NCBI GenBank assembly: GCA_032629725.1
Contig: JAFEVB010000036.1
Coordinates: 372,001 to 436,000, forward strand
DNA from: Gremmenia infestans
Lineage: Eukaryota > Ascomycota > Leotiomycetes > Helotiales > Hamatocanthoscyphaceae
DNA length: 64,000 nt
Direction of reading: 5' to 3'
The notes under the pieces are model-generated. The model saw only the letters and a program-made list of their open reading frames with translations, had not been told where the DNA came from and searched no databases. The position numbers were made by a program, and so were the translations under genes. Shown piece after piece: positions 23,801 through 34,516 of the stretch (positions are counted from its first letter, which is position 1; each line of letters starts with the position of its first letter).

Positions 23801-25834
23801 ACACTTCCAAACCAAATCTCCACGTCTCACTCACAGCCTTGAAGATATATATATGGCTTATTGGAATTTTAATCAATCCTCTCTACTCCGTTAAACTTTC
23901 CACGATTTACAAGAAATACTTCACATCTAGCAAAAGGGGACAAGACCTAATCTCCACGAGGTCTCTGCTATGCTCATGTCTAACATTGGAAAGTTTAATA
24001 TGGTAGCTTGTGGTTTTCGGTGGGGAAACGTCTGCTTACAATTGACGTAGATTCTCAATAAGTTGCGACATGACTAGTACGCATGATATAACTGTCTGTT
24101 CTTCTTACATCTACCTGGTAACACAATACAAGTTTTAGCTCAAACTTGCACGCAATAAAAATCACAAATCCTGGACTCTATTCACATCTCGTCATCAACA
24201 TGTTTTATGTCTACTCCCCACAGAACAGGTACTTTCGTTCGTCAACAGAAGAAGTCAGCCGGAATCCCTGGTTTCCAGACCTACATAGTCTCAAGTGACA
24301 GACATGGCCAACTGGTCTCTCTAGACATTATTTCTTTCTGCGAAATTCCGAATTTGAGACAACACGTTCGGAAATCATCCTACGTCTACCTAGTAACATA
24401 ACTACCTAATTCCACCATGTCCACCTACTAACAAGAAATGAACCTCATCTAGCCAAAATCCACTGCGATGCTATCATTCTCCTCATCTCATCTCCTCATC
24501 TCCCCTCATCTCCCCATTCCCCCTCATCTCCCCGCAACATTCCCCCCATCTTCCAAGATAACCAACCAGTCCCAAGCAAAGCAGCTCCTAGAAAGCATAT
24601 TCCGTTCCGGTGACCCCCTCCCTCTCCTAAGATAAATACATGACTCCCAAATAAAACAAACAGCACTACTAAAAACTCTAATCCAACATTACTCCAACAT
24701 TTACCACTCCACTCCATTCCAATCACCAAACTCAGAATCAAAATCAAAATCAAAATCAAACCGAAAATCAAAATCATACGTACATACATACTACTCCCCC
24801 TATAAAACAGCCTACAATTATACAAAATACAATAAAAGGAGAGAGAGAGAGAGAGCTTTCTTTCAAACAAAACATCCTATCCAAACGATCATTCATTCCA
24901 TTTGAAATGTTCCGTCCGGAGAAAGAAGTTGTATATAATTAGATAGATAGTCTGTTCTAATTGTCCGCTATAAATCGCAGGAGCACTAGCACTAACTACT
25001 TTTAACAGCAAAAGTGCTATTCACAGAAAATGTGCGAATAATCGATTTGCAAAAGTGATTCTATAGCCAATGAAAGGCGAAGGGACACATTCCTAGAATT
25101 TCAAGACGCAGGAATTATGTCATTGTGAATAGCTGACTTGCGTCAAAACTTTCAGGGCCACTTATACAACCGTTTTTATAACATATACAAAGGCATGATC
25201 TGGACACTTGCCCCAAAGCTGGCATTCTCTAAACAAAAGTGTTGTTATTTGCAAAGACCCACACCCGCAGAGACATGATTACTTTTGATACAGTATATCT
25301 TATTCATCTATCTCTCAACCACCTAGCTAAGTTGCTTTTCATCTTCTCCCAGTATAATCCAAGCCAAATCGTTCGCTCGTACCTCGCATTCCAGGCTGGT
25401 TGTAATCATATATCTTAAACAATTTCCATCGTCCCAGTCCCCAAATCCACGGAATGCAAGTGTTCGGAGGCCGACTCCTAAGCAGGCATAACAGCAAGGC
25501 GCCAAAATAACGCGTACCCCAACCCACGTTGCGTAAAACCAAAAAGCAGATCTTGAATACAATCCAAAGGTCATGCTCTATCTCCTTTGTCTCCTCCACT
25601 GTTCCGTGAGATCCGTCGTTTGAAGAAAATGAATGAATGTGAAGTGTTGTACTTGTATTTCGAAATCGATATTAAGGAATCGGTAATTTCATCGTCATGG
25701 TCGTAAAAGGGTAGGCAGTACAATATGCACAGTCGAATGCAATTTCAAATTGGCAAAATAACAATGAAAGATTGGATATCAACCTTTAGGGATCTACCCT
25801 TGTTGACAATTTTGGTGTAATTTTTTAGAGCTCT
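20849..25834. other. Large gene-free interval (about 5 kb)
   Basis: No convincing gene on either strand. It includes the Prm10-like promoter, pentamer-rich sequence at 21085-21360 (AATGC, GATGC and GGGAA units), an AAATCCA-type run near 22250-22288, an (AAAATC)n run near 24735-24776 and a GA run near 24838-24855. A pyrimidine-rich block lies at 24470-24560. Short open frames here lack motifs or ATG starts. The last 500 bp may be the 3' UTR of the downstream minus-strand gene. Confidence 0.45.
24735..24776 (+). repeat. (AAAATC)n simple repeat
   Basis: Imperfect hexamer run with one interruption. The antisense frame encodes an artefactual Ile/Leu-rich stretch. Confidence 0.85.
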
Positions 25835-27511
25835 TCAGAAGACAGAGCTTTTGCGCTTCTCAGCCGAGGTGAGAACGAGCATTGGGGCCTTTCGTTGACC
25901 ATCGGCAGTCTCTAGTTTCTTGCCTGCATTTTTGAACACAGCTGCAAAGCTGCCTCCAACCGAAGAACCTTCATCACTGCTGACGCTTGCAGTGGTGAAG
26001 TTGCTGTCCATAGATGCTATCGATTTTCGCTCAAGAGAATGCTCCTTTTGACGAGAGGATGGACGGTCTGATCCAATAGCGCCATGTGCCGACGTTCGAG
26101 AACTACCAAGACTTGGGCGACCGGAAAGGCTTCCACTTCCACTGCGACCACTGTCCGAATCGTTATCCGAAGAAACGGAAAATGTGATTTCTCCAGTCTC
26201 AGATACGGGAGACATGCTACCAGAGCTGCTCCCTGGTGCTCGACGGCGCTCCATTCCTGCGCGGACAAGGTTGTGAACAGCACTTCGGCGAGTGCGAGTA
26301 GCAAAATTCTTGCTGCCTTCGAACTTGGTGGTGGGTTTGGTCTTCAATTCATCCAACGAAGGTGGGCCGCGGGGTTGGCGAATGGGGTGTTCACCAGCAC
26401 GTGCTTGACCGGGCCCAAAGCCAGCCGTTAGGGGTGTCGATGGGAAGCCTTGGCTCTTTGGCAGAATTGCAGACTTGGGGCCGTCAAGTGGAGACGTGGT
26501 ATCAACTCCAACAGCCATCGAGGTTGCCTTGCGGTGTCCACGGCGGAATGCACCAGCTGATGGTGGTGGCAATGGAGCGTGATCCTGAGGAGGCGATTGT
26601 GACTTCTTAGGAGGGCTAATGCTTCGGGTGAACGTAGGTGTATCCGCAGGAGGAGGTGGTGAGACTTGGAATCTTGGTGTACCTGGTTGCTGAGGAGGCG
26701 AGTAATTGGCCGACTGTTGAACTTGTTGGTTTGCATATTGAACTTGGTCGTCCATGAAGTAGCTCTGCTGGCCAGTGACTGGGTTGTAGTACGAGTAGAC
26801 ACCTGGTTGAGCACCCACAACTGGTGTTATGACTGGCTGCATGCTGCTCTTGACTTGCTGCTGTTGATACATTCCCATGTTTTGCGGCGTGACCGGAGGA
26901 GTAGCAAATTGCTGCTGATTCCCCATACCCAAATTCAAACCCTGGAATTGCTGAGCAGCAGCCTGCACGCTGTACAGTTGCTGTTGAAGACGTTGCTGTT
27001 GATCCGCAAGGTACATGTTTGTAGCAACTAACTGAGCGTACAAATTTGGATCCATTTGTTCTTGGATGTGCTCATCAATCAGGATCTCAGGTGGGGCCAG
27101 AATCTGCTCAGGAACGTGGTACATTTGGCTGTTGTTCATTTGGTTGTAGTTGTTCTGATAATTCGAAAAGTTCGAAGTCTTTGGGCCACCATATGTTCCT
27201 TTGTCTGCGTAAATGCTACCAGCAAGTCCAGTGTTGTGTTGCATCTGTGTGGGAGGTGCAGTCGAAGGGAAGGTGCTCGAAGTGGCCGACTTTGGAGCCG
27301 TTCTCAACCCAGCGAGCAAATGAGACCGGGAAGTTCTAGGCGTAGGGGCCCCATTGTCTTGAGGGTTGGCTGGCTTGGAGGTGTCGAAGGAGAGACGCTT
27401 AAGGTTGGCACCATTTGCCCGTCTGGAAGCAAAGCCAGAACCGGGTATTCCCAATCCATTGCTAGAAGGGAAGTTGTTGTAGGACATCTGAGCAAGACCG
27501 CCTGCGTCCAT
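25835..27511 (-). CDS. Q/P/S-rich disordered protein, unknown function
   Basis: Intronless frame of 558 residues from the ATG at 27511. I do not recognise a named family. From N to C it shows a Gly/Asn/Ser-rich start with FASRRANGANLKRLSFDT, a Gln-rich helical part (residues about 155-230, with QLVATNMYLADQQQRLQQQL), a SYYNPVTGQQSYFMDDQ motif and a Pro-rich region with several SPP/TP sites. A basic block follows (FATRTRRSAVHNLVRAGMERR), then a Ser/Gly/Asp-rich segment and the conserved-looking C-terminus FAAVFKNAGKKLE then LVLTSAEKRKSSVF. The composition suggests a regulatory or RNA-associated scaffold, but that is inference. The upstream region has long pyrimidine tracts on the coding strand, which in fungi often accompany strong promoters. 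Confidence 0.8.
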   Translation of the reverse strand: MDAGGLAQMSYNNFPSSNGLGIPGSGFASRRANGANLKRLSFDTSKPANPQDNGAPTPRTSRSHLLAGLRTAPKSATSSTFPSTAPPTQMQHNTGLAGSIYADKGTYGGPKTSNFSNYQNNYNQMNNSQMYHVPEQILAPPEILIDEHIQEQMDPNLYAQLVATNMYLADQQQRLQQQLYSVQAAAQQFQGLNLGMGNQQQFATPPVTPQNMGMYQQQQVKSSMQPVITPVVGAQPGVYSYYNPVTGQQSYFMDDQVQYANQQVQQSANYSPPQQPGTPRFQVSPPPPADTPTFTRSISPPKKSQSPPQDHAPLPPPSAGAFRRGHRKATSMAVGVDTTSPLDGPKSAILPKSQGFPSTPLTAGFGPGQARAGEHPIRQPRGPPSLDELKTKPTTKFEGSKNFATRTRRSAVHNLVRAGMERRRAPGSSSGSMSPVSETGEITFSVSSDNDSDSGRSGSGSLSGRPSLGSSRTSAHGAIGSDRPSSRQKEHSLERKSIASMDSNFTTASVSSDEGSSVGGSFAAVFKNAGKKLETADGQRKAPMLVLTSAEKRKSSVF

Positions 27512-29133
27512 ACTCAAGTTTGTGATGTTGTACAGGTGGGTGGTTTTGATGAGGTATTGTCGGAAGAGTCGTATTTCGCAAACTCGAGATCGAGAGAATG
27601 ACGGGTATCGAAATAGGCGAAGAACTCAACAGGTGGGTGAAGTTGAAGTATATTAGAGGAATTAAGGATCGAAGAGTCGATCGATTTGTACTGATGAAAA
27701 GTAGTGCAAGATTATGTAGGTTGTAAAAGAGCTTGAGGCCTTTGAGCAGGCAGCGGAGAAGGTGGATGGAAATGGAAAAGTGTTTGTTTGTAATAGCTTT
27801 GCTGCTCGTGAATCCAAGATGTGTGCGTAGTGTGCACAAAAGCCGGGTGACCCGAGGGAAACGAAACGCGTCGTGGACTATGTAGTCGTTGAAATTACAG
27901 GACGGAGTTGAAGTTTCTGTCGAAGGGATGGATGAACGCAGGCAGGCAAGCAGTTCGGAAACCAAGAAGTGGCGATGGCTCCGGCGTAGAAGGGACAATG
28001 GATGTGGTGCTCTGCAATCAACAAAGAGCGACCGAGAGCCGATGAAAGGCAGTTGCGATGATGGGCTTGTTGGTTGATGAAAGACGGGAGCTGCAGATGA
28101 ATAAAGACCCTGACTGAATGGTAGGGGAAAATATCGACGCGGATTTGAATTATGGCGAGCAACTCGGGATAAATGAATTAATCAATCAATCAATTAATGG
28201 ATCAATCTGACAACTTGAACGGTAATAAACACGCTCCTTTCTTCGATGGATCGCTCGGAGGGGGGGAGGCTGAGGATGAGGATGAAGGAGGACGACAACG
28301 ACAACAAGAGGAAAAGAGAGAGAGAAGGGCGGTGTACGAGGCGAGACGAGAGAGAGTATAGTAGTGTGCAAAGAAGAACAAGCGCGAGAGAGTGATGGGA
28401 GGAAGAAGTTTGGTGCGGAAGGATTGGGCGAGAGCAAGAGGAGGATTTGCAAGGGATATACGGTAGTCGGATACAGTATTTGCCTACTACGGAATAGACC
28501 TAGTCACTCATTACCAGGTAGGGGAGAGCAGAAGGGGAGCTAGGCCTGATGGGGTAAGGGGAGCAAGAGGATTCGGGGATTCTGCTTCTGGGACATCGCC
28601 TTTTTTTTCCACCTGGGACCTGTGACAACAGTATCCGCAGGCTGATCCCTAACAATTAAGTAGGCCGGCTTTAGACCACGATGTACTTCGTAACTTGGAA
28701 GGCTTTATATCAACAGCCTCATAAAGGTATTTTACAGCTAATATTCATCGCCTTCACGTAGACTTTGTCGTCGACAACTGCTTCAGCCGAGGGCGATATA
28801 TCTTATTAATAATTCAAGCCTCACCACTGGAACTTATCTCCCGACTCTTGGTGTCAGGATACCTACAGTACAGCAGGTACCTACACCTACGGTAGGGACC
28901 TACTCTATCAATTCGGCCACCTGCAATCAGCACTTTAATCCGAACGCCTTTGGTGTGCTTCCTGCCCTATGGGCACGCCGAAACAAACGAGGGAATGCCA
29001 CACTGTATTGATCCTTTACGGTCCTCGGGTCCATGGGATCACAGGCACAGCGCGGCCGTATGCCGCCGGTGCAACAGCTACAACTCCAGAGTATGCAGTC
29101 AAAGATTCCATTCTATTCATGGCAACAGGCCTG

Positions 29134-29155
29134 GGCATGGCATGGCATGGCATGG
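29134..29155 (+). repeat. (GGCAT)n pentanucleotide array
   Basis: Four perfect units. It is the reverse complement of the CCATG-type array at 17396-17416. Confidence 0.9.
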
Positions 29156-31873
29156 TATCGTAAGGTCTTTGCCGGCAGCCTGTCTTTATGGCTTGGCCCC
29201 TCAAACATGCGCTGCCAATCAAGACCCTTCCAGATCACTGTTCATTACTCTTCATCCTGCCTTACCCCTCTTTCTTTCCATCCAATAGAACTTCACAATC
29301 CTATTTTTACACAAGTCATGATCACCTCGTGTTATCAAGTAAAAGCATCATTTGAGCACGAAAAGTACCTCATCATCCCCGTCCATACCCGTAGTTGTGA
29401 CTCTTACTCGTCCTCTGTTGCATCACGCTTTTGTAATTGATCAATTAATTCAGGGGCTGCCCACTGTGGCGATCCGCCCCCTTTTCGTCATTTCCTTCCC
29501 CACCCCACCGACAATCTGATGAAGACAGCTGGGCGCTTCCATGCGCGCCCGCATGCATGCCACCCCTCACTTCACCTTGTCCTCCAAACCAGCATCAAAT
29601 CAGAATTCCACCTGCTCGGTCAAGACTCAAAAGCGCACAAATCACCCGCCAACGTGCACACTACACTTTATCCAGATCCATCGCTTAACCCGCTGGTCGC
29701 AGGAGACGCATATTGTCGTGGGACTTTGCTGGCCAATTGAAGCTCTCTCATAGTTGAACGCGGTTGAGGCGCGTCGCCCCTTTTTCTCTGCTTCTTTCTC
29801 TGCGCGTTTAACCCACCCCAAAGTAATTATATTCCGGTCCAGTACTACTAGTAGTACGGTGCTGCTTAGAACTTGTAAGCAAGAATAGATTTACTATCAA
29901 AACTCCACAAAATGGACGTGGCACCTTTTGAATATCAAGCTCTTTCTCTTGGGCATAATAGGCTCACGAGTCACGCCAAAGTCTTTGAAAGTCACATATA
30001 CAAGTAATTTTTCCCGTAACAGTTTTAGTATAGCCAAGATTATCGCCATCTTTCTCGTTCCGTCCTCCAAACTTCCAAAGGCAAGAATGTGAGGCTTATG
30101 AAACCCAGCTCCTGAAACCCCAACCCCGATCAGGTATTTATCCATCAAACAGATGTCAGGTACGGAAGGGTAAATTAAGAACAAGCTGAAACCACCGCCT
30201 GTTCTCCGTCGCTGAATGAAACCCCTTCACCTCGTGGCTCGGTTCATCCTTCCTCGCTCATGCACCGGATAATCCCTGCTGAAACAAGGCTACTGTGGAC
30301 AGATAAGGCTGTGCAATCATCTCCCCTGCGCAGGATCGATAAACGACACATTTGCTCGCGTGGTCTTCAAGGAAGGACGAACCTGCGATGATGGAATCGA
30401 AGCGCACTGTATAGTCATCTGGGGCGGGGAGCACGATCTGTACACATTTCCTTTGAAGCATTTCATGCTTGAGGAAGCTTAATTTCCCTTTCCATTCCAT
30501 GCAAGCGCGAGATTTGTTCTTTTCAGAACCCCAAACCTCATGCTTCAACAATCTTCTCGGGACATTTAGATATGCAGATATAAGTCTACTACATAGTTCT
30601 AGAGTTATACCTTGCGGAGTATAAGAAGCTTCAATCCAAAACCCTCAGAAGTCATCCTAACGCATTTCTGGCTTTACTCTCCCTTTTTGCCTTTCACTGG
30701 AACAGCCGCTGCAAAGGGGTTGAAATATTCTCAAAACTTCCTCCGTACTCTCGAGGGTAGTTCTCAGTCCTGTCGTAAGATCTTACTGTACAGTCAAGAG
30801 ACTCATCCGTACCCGCGTATTCAATGCACCACGTGTCTTTGTACGAGATATACGTGTATCACAGAACCCTTCGGCATATTTCACACTCTTTTTGAGAGAC
30901 ACAAAGCTAGTGCTATTGCTCTATTCTAAACGCTTGCTTCCATCTAGATATTTGCAATTTGACCTAAGCAAAAAGTGGGTGGAGCTCCTCTCTCATAGAA
31001 ATCTTGCGCGGCTCTTGCGTGTTCGAGTGTTTAGGTTCAAGTGAATTGCTACAGTCTTCACAATGCGGGGTTCGGCATTCCTAGGGGTATCTTTGCAGGG
31101 AATCAGTCGGTGTGTTTGTATTATATGTGCTTTGACCGCTTATTATCAAGTCTAGATTCTTTCCATTCGAGTTGAGGAGGGAGCAATGTCTGTGAATGAA
31201 GTCTGGAAGAAAAGTGTATATGCAGTAAGCGTAGTCCTCTTCCGTAGGGTTTTATATACTTATTCATTTTAATTATGACATGAACTAAAGACCGTTCTAG
31301 AATTGTCGAATTCTATGTATTCCTTTGGGCTGCGGGAAGGTTCCAGGGGCCAAAGGTAGAAAGGACATATGCAGCGACAACGACTACTTAATGCTCAGTC
31401 CTATTATAATTCTCGGTCATATTAAATAAAGCCTAAGCAGGAGATATATTACGTACCGAAAATCAAGTATGACGACCATGAAGATACCGATGCTTACAAG
31501 GGATTCTCTAAGATTTGCCAAAAGTCATAAGCTGGAAGCAACATTCTCCAAAAGGAAATGTGCGGGTCGTTTCAATGACTATCTAAACATATCCGAGAAA
31601 GAAGGACATAGAAAGAGAACCTTTAGGAGTCTTTAAATTTGAGATCATGTGTATTAGTGGACTATTAATCCGTGAAACTGAATTCACAACGTTTGGCTTC
31701 TCATGAAGATATGTCATTGTATGCACCGCTTTTCTCTCCGCTTCCTGTACACTTCCCCGGAATAACAAGTCTACCGCCATATCAAAGCAGTGAAAAGGTC
31801 TTAAAACAGTCACAAACGTCTAAATTTATCTGCTTCTTGAAAAGCTACTAGCGTCACGGTATAAATCTACAAT

Positions 31874-31890
31874 CACGTGTCCAAAACGCG
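31874..31890. promoter_or_regulatory. CACGTG box plus ACGCG motif upstream of Fta4-like gene
   Basis: CACGTG at 31874-31879 and ACGCG at 31886-31890 lie 83-99 bp before the ATG. ACGCG is the core of the MluI cell-cycle box bound by MBF-type factors, which would suit a kinetochore gene. Binding is inferred. Confidence 0.35.
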
Positions 31891-31972
31891 CTCGCCAACT
31901 CCGTCGCGTCAACCTCTCAAACCCTCCCCGCATCTTCAACTTCACAATCATCACCCAATCACAACCACAACC

Positions 31973-32798
31973 ATGACCTCCAACACGCCCACAATAATCG
32001 ATCTGAAAATCTCCTTCCTCCGCACCCAAATCCAAACGCTCTCTCAACCCCTCCGCCCCTCATCCTCCCCTCTTCCCGAAACCGAGGAGAACGCTCCGCT
32101 GCGGCAACGTGCCATCGATGACGCGCTCCTGAAACTCAACGCCCAGCTTAAGAAACATAATAAATTGGCGTATGGACCGCAGGCTATGAGACATGTGGCG
32201 GAGCAGATCGATAGGTTGTATTGGAATGCGGGGGAGAGGACTGTGGTGGGTGATGTTGGGGAGGAGTGGGCGAAGAGGGGTTGTGATTTTCGTATGTACT
32301 TATCTTTCCTCTTCCAGTGATCCAATCAATCAACCAATCAATCGGCCAACTCTGTACATGTAATATTAAGCAGATTTGAGTGAAAGCTAATTTATGTAAC
32401 GTAAACCAGGCAAAGAAAACATAATCGACCAACTCCCCTCGACCTGGAGCGAAGAAGCAGAAGTCGAAGCCCCCGCCAAAGCAGCGCGGTACATGGAGCT
32501 GCAGACACGGCTGGAGGAGTTGAATGAGCGGAGAAGGGAGAAGACAGAGGTAGTGGAGAGGTATAGGGCGTTGAGGGGCTTGTTGGGACCGTTTGCGGAA
32601 GGGGGTGGGGTGCAGGAGAATCTGGTGACGAGGGAGGGGGAGTTGGAGGTGGAATTGGAGAGGATGAAGTTATTAATGGTTAGGGTGCAGCGGGGAGTGC
32701 AAGGGTTAGGGGAAATAGAGCATGAGGAGATGACTGTTGATGTTGATGTTGAGGGGGATGAGCAGAGGAAGGTGTTGGCGCTGTTGGGTGGGGAGTAG
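31973..32798 (+). CDS. Fta4/CENP-U-like kinetochore subunit
   Basis: Probable inner-kinetochore (Sim4/CCAN complex) subunit of the Fta4 family. Two exons join in frame: 31973-32291 and 32410-32798, giving 235 residues. The family hallmark at the N-terminus is clear: IIDLKISFLRTQIQTLSQPL, followed by DDALLKLNAQLKKHNK and GPQAMRHVAEQIDRLYW. The second exon encodes a long charged coiled coil (residues about 125-215, ELQTRLEELNERRREKTEVV) that ends in an acidic tail. The 118-bp intron has a GTATGT donor and a CCAG acceptor. The assignment rests on the N-terminal motif and the coiled-coil layout. Confidence 0.8.
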
Positions 32799-34516
32799 GG
32801 GGAAAATATTCAAGGTATTTTGAATTGGGTGTAACGGTATAATGAGAAATGATGGCGGCGTTTTGGAGGACTCTGAGGCCTGTACAAGTAACATGGAAAG
32901 GAATATGGGTGGACGAGGACGTTCTCCAATGAACAACTCACTAAGTTGAGTAAGGATTGCCAATAACCAAGACTCAGGTTTGCTTTCTCTGGCGTGCCTC
33001 ATCAACTTACCAATGAGTAACCAATTGTTTTAGAAACTTGCGCAGAGTTTAGATTATTGCAATGCTAACAATACCCTTTTCCAACCTTTCCGAGCTTTTC
33101 TTTTTATAATCTCTTAACCTTGGTCTCTCTCTATCACCTAGCTCTTCCCGTGTAAAACTCACATCTAGAGAGGAGAGGTTATTCTGTCATGAAGCAGCTA
33201 AACCTGGCACATCATAATCAAATAGGTACCTCGGTATCCATTTACTTCTCCTACGTTCCTTTCCACTACAAAACCGTTAAATCTTCGGCATACCGGCAGA
33301 TTCACATATACCAAGTATATATCAAAATAAGACCAAACACATCGTCAAACAAAGAAAGGCGCCCACTTGGCTAAGTGGGTCAGGACAAATTGTGTATTGG
33401 CAAGTAGGAATGTAAAATTCCCTTTGATGCTTAATCGCTAGGGGGTTATCCTGTGGTCAGCGGCTACTGGCCTGAGGTTTTTGCATGCTCTTTTTATTAC
33501 TTTTTTGATGCGAAAACGGAATGTGTGGTCTTGCTTGGGATTGGGGGATTTCGAGTATCAGCGGTGGGTCGCATCACACAAGTTCTCGCTCTAAATGAAT
33601 ATTTTCTTATGGTACCTGGGTCGTGTTCGCAGTCGTGAGACAATGATATTTGTTTTGCCTAGGAGAGCGGATGAGTGGCTGTCGAGATGTTTTTTTGTAG
33701 AGGTAATTGGCAAGACTTTGTTTTGGTTAGCCACGCTCAATAAGGGAGACTTGCGTGAATTTGGCATGCTTCTCCTGTAACTATACTTTTATATTTGTTT
33801 TCATTTGCTCAGGTGTATTACGAAAGTGATGTACTGAGGTAGCGACTACGAGCTTATATTTTCAGAATAAGGACGTGAGTGACTTATAGGAAAGATGTGC
33901 TACTTCTCGCTGTATATATCAGAAATGATAGACGCGGTCTTATATCAATAACCAGCTAAGCTTGGGATCAAGATATATTACAAATTAAATGATCTTTGAA
34001 GTCTCGTCCATGAAAGTCGTTGCACGTTGTCCAAAACGTCCCCTTTCTTAGCCGAACACTCTAGCATTGACTTGAATGAAAAGGTCGCTGAACGGAAGAA
34101 AAAAGCCTCATTGATGGAATGGGGGAAACTGTTTAGAAGGAAAGTTACGATACTCATCTTGCAACAATGATAACTACCTGACTTGGATCTGAATACCTAT
34201 CAAGTGTGAAAGCAATGCAAGGAAGAAAAACACGCTAACTTGTAAGCGGTTAGCTCTCATTACCGGTACCCGGAAGTTCCGATCTATAAGGTCCAGTATG
34301 TGTCCCATTGTGATGAACAAGGTATTGTAGAATTTCAGCCTCGTCGACATCTCTCATCGTGCCGTTATTGTCTTAGGCTGTTCTCACCGTGAACAGCATC
34401 CTGTCCCCACCACCACGCATCCATTCGCTAAAGAAAGGGTTTCAGGGGAACTTGTGGGGGTCAAACTGTGGGGGTCAAAGCACCAGAAGCAAGCAGGCAA
34501 GTTCTGTAAAGATGAG
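32799..34516. other. Intergenic, AT-rich
   Basis: 3' flank of the Fta4-like gene and upstream region of the next plus-strand gene. No coding region, RNA gene or repeat stands out. Confidence 0.45.

Larger units (their letters stand above)
27512..31972. other. Large gene-free interval (about 4.5 kb)
   Basis: The first kilobase is the probable promoter and leader of the Q-rich gene, with a strong coding-strand CT tract around 28220-28450. Further on are a (GGCAT)n array at 29134-29155, GTAC-type motifs and AT-rich stretches with no recognisable gene. Small frames at 29897-30184 and 30258-30551 (-) have no motifs. A CACGTG box is at 31874-31879, next to the Fta4-like gene. Confidence 0.4.

Noticed and set aside
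24496..24870. Hydrophobic 124-codon minus-strand frame resembling a membrane protein
   Set aside because: No ATG at its start; the Ile/Leu stretch is produced by the AAAATC repeat.
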